A stretch of DNA of 64,000 nt, from the NCBI RefSeq assembly GCF_001570545.1, contig NZ_BBXD01000023.1:62001-126000 (forward strand), in the 5' to 3' direction. The translations under genes were made by a program, and so were the position numbers. Source of the stretch: Herbidospora mongoliensis. GTDB taxonomy: Bacteria; Actinomycetota; Actinomycetes; Streptosporangiales; Streptosporangiaceae. This document shows, one piece after another, positions 15,429 through 24,064 of the stretch (position 1 is its first letter; each line of letters starts with the position of its first letter). The notes beneath the pieces are model-generated. The model did not search any database. It saw only the letters and a list, made by a program, of their open reading frames with translations, and was not told the origin of the DNA.

Positions 15429-16511
15429 TTACCGAAGGGTAGCGGGCAGGATACGCCCGGTTACCTCCCCGAGGGACAGTCCTGACGGGGTCGTGGCCGT
15501 GATGGTGACCGTGTCGCCGTCTTCGAGGAACGACTGGCCGCTCTTGAGCGGCTGGGCGCCGTTCCAAGTGAGTTCGATGAGCGATCCGGGGTCGTCCACG
15601 CCGGAGACGGTGCCGCTGGCGTAGAGGTCGCCGGTGCGCAGCGGGGCGCCGTTGACGGTGATGTGGGCGAGCATCTGGTCGGGGGTCCAGTACATGTCCC
15701 GGTAGTTCGGGTTGCTGAGCGTCTCGCCGTTCAACGACACGTGAAGGCGGAGATCCAGGCCCCATTCGGCCTTCCGGCGCAGGTAGTCGAGCGGTTCCGG
15801 GTCCTGGGCGCGGCCCGGCACGCGGGCGTGGTCGAGGGCGTCGAGCGGGGTCACCCAGGCGGAGATCGACGTGGCGAACGACTTGCCGAGGAAGGGGCCG
15901 AGGGGGACGTACTCCCAGGCCTGGATGTCGCGGGCGCTCCAGTCGTTGACCAGCACGACCCCGAAGACGTGTTCCTCGAAGGAGCCCGTGCCGCCGGTGC
16001 CGACGACGTAGCCCACCTCGGCCTCGATGTCGAGCTTCAGCGACGGGCCGAACGACGGGCGCTGGCCGCAGGGGCGGCGGACCTGCGTACCGGAGACGAC
16101 GACCGTGCCGGCCCGGCCGTGGTAGCCGACCGGGAGGTGCCGCCAGTTGGGCTTCAGCGGCTCCTCGTCCGGGCGGAACATGCGGCCCAGGTTGGAGGCG
16201 TGTTCGAGAGAGGCGTAGAAGTCGACGTAGTCGGCCACGTCGATCGGCAGGTGCAGCCGCACCCGGTCGAGCGGGATCAGGTGCTCGGCGCAGCGGTCGT
16301 CGGCGAGCAGATCCTGCACGCGGGCCCTGGTCGCCCGCCAGACGGCGCGGCCCCGGGCCATGAACGGGTTGAGCGTCGGTTCCAGGAACACGTCGTCGTG
16401 CAGCAGGGGCGCCAGATCCAGGACCTGGTCTTCCAGCCGCACTCCGATCCGGGGGTTCCCGCCGTCGACGGAGAACACGCCATACGGCAGGTTGTCGAGC
16501 CCGAAACTCAC
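15429..16511 (-). CDS. fahA: Fumarylacetoacetase
   Basis: A 360-residue enzyme hydrolysing fumarylacetoacetate to fumarate and acetoacetate, the last step of tyrosine/homogentisate breakdown. The N-terminal SH3-like part (DNLPYGVFSVDGGNPRIGVR) and the FAH fold are present, with metal-binding acidic motif DIEAEVGYVVG, NDWSARDIQAWEYVPLGPF and the lysine/serine loop LGKSFATSISAWV. It is shorter than eukaryotic FAH (about 420) but typical of bacterial forms. GTG 16511 overlaps the upstream gene stop by 4 bp. It is the last pathway gene of the IclR-hmgA operon. Confidence 0.95.
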   Translation of the reverse strand: MSFGLDNLPYGVFSVDGGNPRIGVRLEDQVLDLAPLLHDDVFLEPTLNPFMARGRAVWRATRARVQDLLADDRCAEHLIPLDRVRLHLPIDVADYVDFYASLEHASNLGRMFRPDEEPLKPNWRHLPVGYHGRAGTVVVSGTQVRRPCGQRPSFGPSLKLDIEAEVGYVVGTGGTGSFEEHVFGVVLVNDWSARDIQAWEYVPLGPFLGKSFATSISAWVTPLDALDHARVPGRAQDPEPLDYLRRKAEWGLDLRLHVSLNGETLSNPNYRDMYWTPDQMLAHITVNGAPLRTGDLYASGTVSGVDDPGSLIELTWNGAQPLKSGQSFLEDGDTVTITATTPSGLSLGEVTGRILPATLR

Positions 16512-17257
16512 GCGTCTTCTCCGATCAGGCCGAGTTCTCGCAGGTCAGCGATGGGCTGGCCGGTGCTGCAGGAGCCATACGAGATCATGGTCGCCCTCGT
16601 GCTCACTGCCTCTTCCTCTGTTACGGCTACCGCCAGACGCACCAGCCGATCCGCGTCAGAGGTGGCCAGAATCGGCAGCGGGTCACCCTCGTGCAGTGCG
16701 GCGTGGGTGGCCAGCAGCAGGTTGAGGAACCCGTGACGCCAGACGCCGAGCGTGGCGTCGTAGTGCCGGACGGCGTGGTGCAGCCCGGCGGTCGCCTTGA
16801 ACGGGATGCCGTTCCGCGTGCAGAAGGTGATGAACCTGGCCACCTCCTCGGGCGAGGGGAACGCCTCCCGGGTCAGCCCGCCACACCTGATCTTGAACCC
16901 GGCGCGGCCGTTCTCGGGATGCGGATGCGCGACGGCGTCGATCCCGTCGAGCTCGTCGGCGGTGACCTCGACGAACAGGCGCGCATCCGAAAGAGGAACG
17001 GGCTTGCCGAGCCGCACCTCGATGAGATCCACGTCTCCCGGGTCGACCTGGGGATCGTCCACGATCACCCCGATCCTCTCCGGCCGGGGCGCGGTGATCT
17101 CGTGCAGGCGGCTGGCCAGGCAGAGGAACCGATGGGTGAGCACCCTGCTTCCGGCCACGCGGTCGGCCTCGTGCCGGGCCAGCGCGTCGGCCATCGGCAG
17201 CGAGGTCGGCGGGAACAGCCCGGCGTCGTCGACGAGGTCCGCGAACAGCGGGTTCAT
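16508..17257 (-). CDS. Unrecognised protein in the homogentisate operon
   Basis: A 249-residue soluble protein I cannot assign to a named family. It begins MNPLFADLVDDAGLFPPTSLPM and has repeated beta strands ending in polar motifs: IGVIVDD, GRAGFKIRCGG and IPFKATAGLHHAVRH, the last two placing lysines at strand ends as in a TIM barrel. It ends with GSCSTGQPIADLRELGL. It overlaps hmgA and fahA by 4 bp each, so it is tightly co-translated with both. The pathway step between them, isomerisation of maleylacetoacetate, has no other candidate in the operon, so an isomerase or accessory role is possible. That is inference from context only. Confidence 0.75.
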   Translation of the reverse strand: MNPLFADLVDDAGLFPPTSLPMADALARHEADRVAGSRVLTHRFLCLASRLHEITAPRPERIGVIVDDPQVDPGDVDLIEVRLGKPVPLSDARLFVEVTADELDGIDAVAHPHPENGRAGFKIRCGGLTREAFPSPEEVARFITFCTRNGIPFKATAGLHHAVRHYDATLGVWRHGFLNLLLATHAALHEGDPLPILATSDADRLVRLAVAVTEEEAVSTRATMISYGSCSTGQPIADLRELGLIGEDA

Positions 17258-18411
17258 CGGGCCCAGGTCCAGGCGTAGTCACCGTCTTCGCAGGCCAGCG
17301 CGCCCGGCCCGAGGTCGAGCGGCCGGAACGTGTCGATCATCACGGCCAGTTCGGTCGTCTGCGTCGCCCCGGACGCGATGACCGCCTCGACCGCGCCCGG
17401 CTGCGGCCCGTGGGTGAACCCGGCCGGGTGCAGCGACACCGACCCGACGTCGATGCCCGAACCGGCCCGCGCCGAGTAGTCGCCGCCGACGTAGAACATG
17501 AACTCGTCGGAGTCGACGTTGTGGTGGTTGTACGGGATCGGCACCGCGTCCGGATGGAAGTCGAGCGGCCGGGGGCAGAACGAGCAGATCACGAAGCCCG
17601 GCCCCTCGAACGTCTGGTGCACGGGCGGCGGCGCGTGGGTCCTCTTCACGATGGGCTCGAAGTCGCTGATGTTGAACACGTAGGGGTAGAGGCAGCCGTC
17701 CCAGCCCACCACGTCGAACGGGTGGTTCCGGTACGTCAGCCGGGTCAGCCCGCCCCGCGTCCTGACCAGGACCGGCACGTCCTCCCCTTCGACGATCAAC
17801 GGCTCCGACGGCCCCCGGAGGTCGCGCTCGGAGTAGGGGGCGTGCTCGAGGAACTGGCCGAACTGGGACAGGTAGCGCTTGGGCGGCCGGATGTGCCCGG
17901 AGGCCTCGATCGTGAGCGCCTCCACGGGCCCGGACGGCACCCACCGGTGGATGGTCCCCGTCGGGATCACCACGTAGTCGCCCTCGCCGACCTCCATCGC
18001 GCCGTACATCGACTCGAACCTGGCCCGCCCCGACTTGATGTAGACGCACTCGTCGCCCATCGAGTCGCGGTAGAGCTCGCTCGCCCGGTCGGAGGCGGCG
18101 TAGCCGATCCGCACGTCGCCGTTGCCGGCCAGCAGCCGCCGCCCCGAGACGAGGTCGCCGTCGGGGGCGAGATCCTGCGTGCGGAAGTGGCGGGGTGACA
18201 GCGGCAGGTTGGGTTCCAGCGCGCTTTTAAAAGCATCCACGGCCTCGGCCTTGGTGATGGCCGTGGGCGCGTAGCGGTGGTAGAGCAGGGAGGCGTCCGA
18301 GGAGAAGCCCTCCTCGCCCATCAGCTCTTCGGCGTAGAGCCCGCCGTCCGGACGGCGGAACTGGACGTGGCGTTTACGGGGGACCTCTCCCACGCTGCGA
18401 TAGTGCGGCAT
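17254..18411 (-). CDS. hmgA: Homogentisate 1,2-dioxygenase
   Basis: A 385-residue ring-cleaving dioxygenase converting homogentisate to maleylacetoacetate with non-haem iron. The C-terminal cupin half contains HHNVDSDEFMFYVGGDYSARAG and HPAGFTHGPQPGAVEA, carrying the family's histidine/glutamate iron ligands. N-terminal cupin strands (GEGDYVVIPTGTIHRWVP) are clear. It is shorter than human HGD (445) but similar to other actinobacterial forms. ATG 18411 follows AGGAGG seven bases upstream. It is the first catabolic gene behind the IclR regulator and overlaps the unknown gene by 4 bp. Confidence 0.95.
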   Translation of the reverse strand: MPHYRSVGEVPRKRHVQFRRPDGGLYAEELMGEEGFSSDASLLYHRYAPTAITKAEAVDAFKSALEPNLPLSPRHFRTQDLAPDGDLVSGRRLLAGNGDVRIGYAASDRASELYRDSMGDECVYIKSGRARFESMYGAMEVGEGDYVVIPTGTIHRWVPSGPVEALTIEASGHIRPPKRYLSQFGQFLEHAPYSERDLRGPSEPLIVEGEDVPVLVRTRGGLTRLTYRNHPFDVVGWDGCLYPYVFNISDFEPIVKRTHAPPPVHQTFEGPGFVICSFCPRPLDFHPDAVPIPYNHHNVDSDEFMFYVGGDYSARAGSGIDVGSVSLHPAGFTHGPQPGAVEAVIASGATQTTELAVMIDTFRPLDLGPGALACEDGDYAWTWAR

Positions 18412-18433
18412 CGTCGCCTCCTGTACGCATACC

Positions 18434-18447
18434 GGACGTTGGCGTCC
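18434..18447. promoter_or_regulatory. Candidate IclR operator ahead of hmgA
   Basis: GGACG TTGG CGTCC is an inverted repeat with 5-bp arms in the 37-bp gap between the IclR gene and hmgA. It is the natural place for IclR-controlled transcription of the catabolic genes. Function is inferred from location. Confidence 0.35.
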
Positions 18448-18448
18448 A

Positions 18449-19084
18449 CTATACGTCAAGCGCCTCCCCGAGCTCCTTGGCGGCCTCCGACACGAGCGGC
18501 CCCGCGACCCTGACGTCGAGGTCGCCGAACGAGATGATCCCGACCGACGCCTCCAGCCACTCCAGCCCCGTGATCGGCGCGGCCACCCCGCGGGCTCCCT
18601 CCTGGAGCTGCCCCTCGGTGGCCTGGATACGCGGCTTCCCCTCGCGCAGCGACAGGATCGCCAGCCCGGCGGCGCCCTTCGACAGCGGATGACGGGATCC
18701 TGCCCGGTAGGCGACGTGGAGATTCGTCCACGACGGCTCGACCACCGCCATGGCCAGCCCCTCGCCCCCCTCGGCCACGGTCAGATGGGCGGTCGCCCCC
18801 GACGCCTCCGCCAGCCGCCGCAATGCCGGCACCGCCGCCGCCATCAGCAGCGGCTGCACCGCCTGGGCCAGCTTCACCACCCCGAACCCGAGCAGCACCC
18901 GGCCTGCCGCGTCCCGCCGCGCGAACCCCTCGTTCTGCAAAGACGCGACCAGCCGGTAGACCACGGGCCTGCTCACTCCGAGAGCGGCGGCCAGTTCGGT
19001 CGGCGTGAGTCCGTTGGGGGTCTCCGCGAGGAGACGGAGCAGCCTTAAACCGCGCTCAAGGGTCTGTGCCGACTCAACAGCCAT
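18449..19084 (-). CDS. IclR-family transcriptional regulator of homogentisate catabolism
   Basis: A 211-residue regulator, shorter than the usual 250. The N-terminal winged helix-turn-helix is clear (AQTLERGLRLLRLLAETPNGLTPTE in outline; LAAALGVSRPVVYRLVASLQ) and the effector domain ends in GLEWLEASVGIISFGDL and ELGEALDV. ATG 19084 has no ribosome binding site and only 18 bp separate it from the divergent oxidoreductase, so a leaderless message is likely. It is directly upstream of hmgA on the same strand. IclR proteins commonly control aromatic catabolism, so homogentisate or a tyrosine product is the probable effector (inference). Confidence 0.9.
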   Translation of the reverse strand: MAVESAQTLERGLRLLRLLAETPNGLTPTELAAALGVSRPVVYRLVASLQNEGFARRDAAGRVLLGFGVVKLAQAVQPLLMAAAVPALRRLAEASGATAHLTVAEGGEGLAMAVVEPSWTNLHVAYRAGSRHPLSKGAAGLAILSLREGKPRIQATEGQLQEGARGVAAPITGLEWLEASVGIISFGDLDVRVAGPLVSEAAKELGEALDV

Positions 19085-19102
19085 GGGGTCGATTATGGGA
19101 CG

Positions 19103-20200
19103 GTGCAGAAAGTGATTGTGGTGGGCGCCGGGATCTGGGGCGCGTCGCTGGCCCTCCGGCTGGCCGAATCGGGCCGTCAGGTGACCCTCGTCGAACGTCT
19201 CGCCGGCGATGACCCCCGCCGCGCCAGCGCCGGGGCGACCCGCCTGGTGCGGTCGGCCCACGGAACCTCGGAGTTCTACGCGCGGATGGCCTGGCAGGCG
19301 ACCCGCGACTGGCTGGCCCTCAACGAGCGCGCGGGCGAGCAGATCTTCCTCCCCCAGGGCGTCATGTGGTTCGGCCGGGAGGCGGACGGCTGGGAGGCCC
19401 GCAGCGCCGAGGTCCTGAAAAATCTGGACATTCCTTGTACGTTGCTCGACCCCGCCGAGGCTGCCAGGTTCTACCCGGAGCTGCGCCACGACGACCTGGC
19501 CACGGTCCTCCACGAGCCGGAGGCCGGCGTGGTCCGGGCGCGCCGGGCCACCGAGGTGATCACCGGCCTGGCCCAGGACGCCGGGGTGACCCTGATCAGG
19601 GGCGCGGCCGGGCCCGCCGGGCGTCAGGTGGTGATCGACGGCGAGGCGATGACCGCCGACCAGGTCGTCTGGGCCTGCGGCGCCTGGCTGCCGGAGCTGT
19701 TCCCCGGCCTGCCGATCACGGTGACCCGCCAGGACACCACCCATTTCGCCGCCGGCTGGACCGGTGTCCCCGCGTTCTGCGACTACAGCGCCTCCGCCTA
19801 CGGCCACGGCGACGTCGGCGGCCACGGCATGAAGATCACCAGTGACGTCGAGGGCGAGCCCGGGTTCGACCCCGACTCCGCGCGCGGCGACATCCTGCCT
19901 GCCAGCGAACAGCGCGCCCGCGACTACCTGGCCCGCCGCTTCCCCTCGCTGGCCGGGGTCCCGCTGGGCCTCACCCAGGTCTGTCAGTACGCCCTCACCC
20001 CCGACGGCGAATGGGTCATCACCGAGATCGAGGACGGCGTCTGGGTGCTGGGCGGCGACAGCGGCCACGGCGCGAAGCACGCCCCGGCCCTGGCGACCTA
20101 CCTGACCTCGGTGTTGACCGGCGAGGCGGCCATCGACCCCCGGTTCGGCCTCCACCAGAGGGATAGCGTGCGCGGCCTGCGAACCAGCGGCGAGACGTGA
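19103..20200 (+). CDS. FAD-dependent amine oxidoreductase (monomeric sarcosine oxidase / SolA-like)
   Basis: A 365-residue DAO-superfamily flavoenzyme. The N-terminal dinucleotide fold (KVIVVGAGIWGASLALRLAE), SAGATRLVRSAHG, and VCQYALTPDGEWVI with C294 at the place where monomeric sarcosine oxidases attach FAD covalently are all present, as is the C-terminal GDSGHGAKHAPALA. The family oxidises secondary amines such as sarcosine, N-methyltryptophan or pipecolate with release of peroxide. The GTG start lies 18 bp from the divergent IclR start; GATTAT at 19091-19096 could be a -10 for a leaderless message. Its substrate and any link to homogentisate are unproven. Confidence 0.85.
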   Translation: MQKVIVVGAGIWGASLALRLAESGRQVTLVERLAGDDPRRASAGATRLVRSAHGTSEFYARMAWQATRDWLALNERAGEQIFLPQGVMWFGREADGWEARSAEVLKNLDIPCTLLDPAEAARFYPELRHDDLATVLHEPEAGVVRARRATEVITGLAQDAGVTLIRGAAGPAGRQVVIDGEAMTADQVVWACGAWLPELFPGLPITVTRQDTTHFAAGWTGVPAFCDYSASAYGHGDVGGHGMKITSDVEGEPGFDPDSARGDILPASEQRARDYLARRFPSLAGVPLGLTQVCQYALTPDGEWVITEIEDGVWVLGGDSGHGAKHAPALATYLTSVLTGEAAIDPRFGLHQRDSVRGLRTSGET

Positions 20201-20213
20201 TCTACTGCCCGGC

Positions 20214-20612
20214 ATGGGTGAATTCGGGGCGGCGGAGGAGATCGCGGTCGAAAAGGGTGCGCTCTCCGGAAAGGCGTCGGCCTTCGGCAAGATCGTGATG
20301 GCCCTGCTCGCGGCGGCGGTCCTGACGGCCTCGGCGGCTCCCGTGGCGACCGGCGTGCCCGGCATCTCCGGCGTGTCCGACACGACTCCGGGCCTGGAAG
20401 GCGCCACCCCCGTCGAGGCCCCGGCGGTCGATCTGGTCTGCGAAGGCGGCTGCCCCATCGGTGACGCGGGCGAGATGGGCGACGAGACGTCGCCGTTCCC
20501 CGAGGGTTATGTCGAAGAAGACCAGGAGTGCACCGGTGGCGGCTGCGCGGTCGACCCGGAGTCAGCGATCATGATCGATCCCCTCACGGGGAAGGTCGTC
20601 GAAGGCGAATAG
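20214..20612 (+). CDS. Small secreted or membrane-anchored acidic protein with CxxxC pairs
   Basis: A 132-residue protein of unknown function. One hydrophobic segment (about residues 27-48, IVMALLAAAVLTASAAPVA) could be a signal peptide or anchor, although the charged 25-residue start is long for a signal. The rest is acidic and disordered-looking with two cysteine pairs, LVCEGGCPIGDAG and ECTGGGCAVDPE, that could form disulphides or bind metal. It starts 13 bp after the oxidoreductase stop without a strong ribosome binding site. I recognise no family. Confidence 0.55.
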   Translation: MGEFGAAEEIAVEKGALSGKASAFGKIVMALLAAAVLTASAAPVATGVPGISGVSDTTPGLEGATPVEAPAVDLVCEGGCPIGDAGEMGDETSPFPEGYVEEDQECTGGGCAVDPESAIMIDPLTGKVVEGE

Positions 20613-20730
20613 GTTCGCTCGTGGCGTCGCGCGACCGGGAGCGGGTGGTCGGCGCCGGATGCGGCGAGGACCGGGGACGGCGGTCGGGGCCGTGGTGGGC
20701 GGAGCCGTAACGGAAGAAAAGCGTGAATGA

Positions 20731-20752
20731 GCCGGGGCGCGGGCGCCCCGGC
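20731..20752 (-). terminator. Terminator of the EF-hand gene
   Basis: GCCGGGGCGC and GCGCCCCGGC form a 10-bp inverted repeat around GG. On the minus strand it lies 16 bp past the EF-hand stop and is followed within about 20 bases by a T-rich stretch (CGCTTTTCTTCC). Confidence 0.65.
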
Positions 20753-20768
20753 CGCGTTCACTGATCGC

Positions 20769-20975
20769 CTAGCGGGACGACTCCAGCCAGGCGCCGAACT
20801 CCGACAGGTTGATGAGGCCGTCGCCGTCGCCGTCGACCTTGGCGATCACCGCGGCGGCGCCCGCCTCACCGAGGGGCTGCCCGAGCAGGTCGGCCAGCCG
20901 GGTCAGCTCTTCGGACGAGATGAGGCCGTCCCCGTCGGCGTCGACGAGGGCGAAGGTGGGAGCATATTCGCTCAT
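20769..20975 (-). CDS. Two-EF-hand calcium-binding protein (calerythrin-like, minimal)
   Basis: A 68-residue cytoplasmic protein made of two EF-hands: loop 1 DADGDGLISSEE (about 13-24) and loop 2 DGDGDGLINLSE (about 49-60). Each has Asp at positions 1, 3 and 5 and Glu at 12, so both should bind calcium. ATG 20975 follows AGGAGGATTTC, a strong site. It is monocistronic, with its own terminator, and divergent from the KdpE-like regulator. Actinobacteria carry several such small calcium sensors or buffers; the target is unknown. Confidence 0.9.
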   Translation of the reverse strand: MSEYAPTFALVDADGDGLISSEELTRLADLLGQPLGEAGAAAVIAKVDGDGDGLINLSEFGAWLESSR

Positions 20976-21048
20976 GAAATCCTCCTCAGATACGCGATCA
21001 GCACCCTAGCGGGATATCACTGCCCAAGAGCGGCGTAGCCTCGCATTC

Positions 21049-21717
<669 letters not shown>

Positions 21718-21739
21718 TGGGTTGCATGTCGCGCATCGA

Positions 21740-21754
21740 TTGCATGGACTGCAA
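21740..21754. promoter_or_regulatory. Candidate TetR operator and repeats upstream of the TetR gene
   Basis: TTGCA-TGGAC-TGCAA is an inverted repeat with 5-bp arms, followed at 21756-21778 by three close repeats of ATGTG. The block lies directly before the TetR start and is A+T-rich relative to its surroundings, as expected for a self-regulated promoter. Confidence 0.4.
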
Positions 21755-21778
21755 AATGTGCGTAATGTGCAATGTGTG

Positions 21779-22357
21779 ATGTCGGCTGAGGATCGTCGGA
21801 AGCGTCAGAAGGCGGCCAGGCGGCAGGCCATCAAGCTCGCCGCGGTGCGGCTGGCCCTCGACAGGGGGCTCGACGCGCTGACCGTCGAGGCGATCAGCGA
21901 GGCGGCCGACATCTCGCCGCGCACGTTCTTCAACTACTTCTCCGCCAAAGAGGACGCGCTCGTCATGGAGCCGTCGTGGACGGCGGAGGAGCTCGGCGCG
22001 CTGCTCGCGGCGCGTCCCCGTGATGAGCCGGCGGTCCGCTCCATGCGGGCCCTGGCGAAAGAGATCGCCGAGTCCTACGTTCCCGCGCGGGAGGAGATCG
22101 AGCTGTGGCGGCGGCATCCCGAGCTGCTGTCCCGCGCGCGGCCGGGAGATGAGGAGCGGATCTTCATGACCCTGTCGCTGGCCGTCGGAGAGCGGATGGG
22201 CGCCGACGCGATGCGCGACGTCTATCCCAGCGTGCTGGTCACGATGACGATCTCGACGATCCAGTGGGCGGTGCGCGCCTCCTGGGCGACCGATGGCGCC
22301 AGATCCGTCGACGCGCTCATCGACGAGGCGTTCGACCTGCTGGAACGCGGCCTCTAG
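21779..22357 (+). CDS. TetR/AcrR-family regulator
   Basis: A 192-residue regulator with a standard N-terminal helix-turn-helix (IKLAAVRLALDRGLDALTVE; AISEAADISPRTFFNYFSAKED) and an all-helical ligand domain. ATG 21779 is chosen because residues encoded upstream (from 21722) are unlike the family and overlap the operator repeats. The DUF998 membrane protein starts 39 bp downstream on the same strand and is the likely target. The FFNYF variant is common in actinobacterial TetR proteins. Confidence 0.92.
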   Translation: MSAEDRRKRQKAARRQAIKLAAVRLALDRGLDALTVEAISEAADISPRTFFNYFSAKEDALVMEPSWTAEELGALLAARPRDEPAVRSMRALAKEIAESYVPAREEIELWRRHPELLSRARPGDEERIFMTLSLAVGERMGADAMRDVYPSVLVTMTISTIQWAVRASWATDGARSVDALIDEAFDLLERGL

Positions 22358-22396
22358 TCCCTTCTCACCCCACACCCCTCAAGGGGGCGCTTCGCC

Positions 22397-23056
22397 ATGC
22401 CACCAACAGCCGTGCCACAAACATGGGACACACGGACGGTCATCGGCGCGACCGCCTGGATCCTGACGCTGCAGTTCTTCGTCGCGCAGGTCGTGGCGCA
22501 GGTCGCGTCCGCGGCGCCGTACCACCCCTCCCTGCAGTTCGTCAGCGACCTCGGCAACACCGTGTGCGGGCCCTTCACCTACTACACCGACGGGCAGCCG
22601 GTCTTCGTCTGCTCGCCGCGGCACGACCTCATGAACGCGTCATTCGTCGCGTGCGGGGTGCTGCTCCTGCTCGGGTTGTTCCTGACCCGGTGGCCGGGTG
22701 GACGCGCGGCGCGCGTCCTGCTGGGGATCGCGGGGTTGGGCTGGATCCTCACCGGGCTGGCGCCGGAGAACGAGAGCCTGCTGGTCCACAGTCTCGGCAG
22801 CCTCGCTGTGATCGTCGGCGGCAACGCCGGAATGATCATGACCGGCCTGGCGACGCGACGGGTGCCGCGCCAGCGGGCCCGAGCGGTCTTCTCCCTGGTC
22901 ATCGGCGCGGTGGGGACCGTCTCGACCCTTCTCTACCTCACCAACACCTTCCTCGGCCTGGGCCTCGGCACGATGGAACGCCTGGCGGGCTATCCCCTCC
23001 CCATCTGGACGATCGTGATGGGCGTGCTGCTCCTCACTCAGGAAAGGCGTCACTGA
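22397..23056 (+). CDS. DUF998-family membrane protein
   Basis: A 219-residue integral membrane protein with six predicted helices (for example VIGATAWILTLQFFVAQVVAQ; FVACGVLLLLGLFL; LLGIAGLGWILTGLAP; LAVIVGGNAGMIMTGL; FSLVIGAVGTVSTLLYL; WTIVMGVLLL). The PSLQFVSDLGN and HDLMNASFV motifs are typical of DUF998. The biochemical role of the family is unknown. It is probably co-transcribed with and controlled by the preceding TetR. Its end overlaps the end of the convergent GntR-TetR gene by 7 bp. Confidence 0.85.
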   Translation: MPPTAVPQTWDTRTVIGATAWILTLQFFVAQVVAQVASAAPYHPSLQFVSDLGNTVCGPFTYYTDGQPVFVCSPRHDLMNASFVACGVLLLLGLFLTRWPGGRAARVLLGIAGLGWILTGLAPENESLLVHSLGSLAVIVGGNAGMIMTGLATRRVPRQRARAVFSLVIGAVGTVSTLLYLTNTFLGLGLGTMERLAGYPLPIWTIVMGVLLLTQERRH

Positions 23057-23982
23057 GGGGGCGTTTCTGCGCCCAGTGCGCGGTGGTGGGCGGCGATGCC
23101 GTCGAGGAGGCGCTGGAGGCCGTATTCGAAGACGGTGTCGAGGTCGAAGTCGAACTGTTCCCTGACGACGTGGCCGAGGCCCGGATGGTCGGCGGACGTC
23201 GCCCAGCGGCGCAGGTCACCGCCCCGCACGCGCATCCAGTCGTCGGCCGACATCCCGGTGTCCTCCTCGGCCCTGGCCTCCGCCAGCCGGACCAGGGCCA
23301 TGCCGCGGACGTGGCCGAACAGGTTGATGTGCGTGCACAGCATGTCGTGGGCGGCGAAGCCCATCGCGTGCAGCGTGCCGAGAGACCATTCGGCGAGCGG
23401 CAGCACGTTGGGCATGAGCTGCGGGCGGCTCAGCGAGAAGATCTCGGCGGCCCAGGGGTGGCGGGAGAAGGTCGTCCAGAAGAGACGGGCGGCCGCCTCC
23501 AGACGGCGTCGCCACTCTCCCTGCGGGATCTCGGGCAGGCGGGTGCCCGCGAAGACGTGGTCGGCCATCCGCAGCGTCAGGTCGCCCCGGTTCGGGACGT
23601 GCCGGTAGAGGGCCATCGTGGACACCCCCAGCGCCACGGCGACCCGCCGCATCGTGACCAGGGGCAGCCCTTCGGCGTCGGCGATCTCGATCGCGGCCTC
23701 GACGATCTCGCGCTGCGCCAGCCCTGGGCGGCGCGCGCGGTCGCGGGGCGGTGCGGCGCGCGGGTCCTGCCGCCGCACCACGGTGCCGCTGCCGGGGACC
23801 GTCTCGACCAGGCCCCGCGCGCGCAGGGCGCCGATGACCTTGGTGGCGGTGGCCATCGCGACCCCCCGGTCGCGGACGATCTGCCTGGTCGACGGGGCCA
23901 CCCCGCCTGCCGCCAGGCGACCGCTCCGGATGTCGTCGGCGATGTCGTCGGCGATGCGGAGGTAGAGCGGCCGGTCGGTCAT
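23050..23982 (-). CDS. GntR-TetR fusion regulator (two DNA-binding domains)
   Basis: A 310-residue protein with two helix-turn-helix domains. Residues 1-75 are a GntR wing-helix (PLYLRIADDIADDIRSGRLAAG; RGVAMATATKVIGALRARGLVE; VPGSGTVV). After a basic linker (RAAPPRDRARRPG) a complete TetR protein follows (IVEAAIEIADAEGLPLVTMRRV; ALGVSTMALYRHVPNRGDL) with a TetR_C_1-type ligand domain typical of tetracycline/drug-type repressors. The order is fused in frame with no break. It diverges from the alpha/beta hydrolase, and operator-like repeats lie between them, so it probably represses itself and the hydrolase. Such fusions are known in actinobacteria but are uncommon. Confidence 0.9.
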   Translation of the reverse strand: MTDRPLYLRIADDIADDIRSGRLAAGGVAPSTRQIVRDRGVAMATATKVIGALRARGLVETVPGSGTVVRRQDPRAAPPRDRARRPGLAQREIVEAAIEIADAEGLPLVTMRRVAVALGVSTMALYRHVPNRGDLTLRMADHVFAGTRLPEIPQGEWRRRLEAAARLFWTTFSRHPWAAEIFSLSRPQLMPNVLPLAEWSLGTLHAMGFAAHDMLCTHINLFGHVRGMALVRLAEARAEEDTGMSADDWMRVRGGDLRRWATSADHPGLGHVVREQFDFDLDTVFEYGLQRLLDGIAAHHRALGAETPPQ

Positions 23983-23994
23983 CGGTCTCCAGGT

Positions 23995-24015
23995 GCACTA
24001 GTGCGCTGGCCGCAC
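23995..24015. promoter_or_regulatory. Overlapping operators between the fusion regulator and the hydrolase
   Basis: GCACTAGTGC (23995-24004) is a perfect palindrome and overlaps a second inverted repeat, GTGCG-CTGGC-CGCAC (24001-24015). The block starts 13 bp before the regulator ATG. Two overlapping but different repeats suit a protein with two DNA-binding domains; this link is inferred. Confidence 0.5.
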
Positions 24016-24064
24016 TGTACTACCTTCGATGCTTTGGAAAGACGGTTCTGCGTACGTTGTAAGC

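Noticed and set aside
16508-17257. Naming the gene between hmgA and fahA as maleylacetoacetate isomerase
   Set aside because: No glutathione-transferase or known isomerase motif is visible; context alone is not enough.
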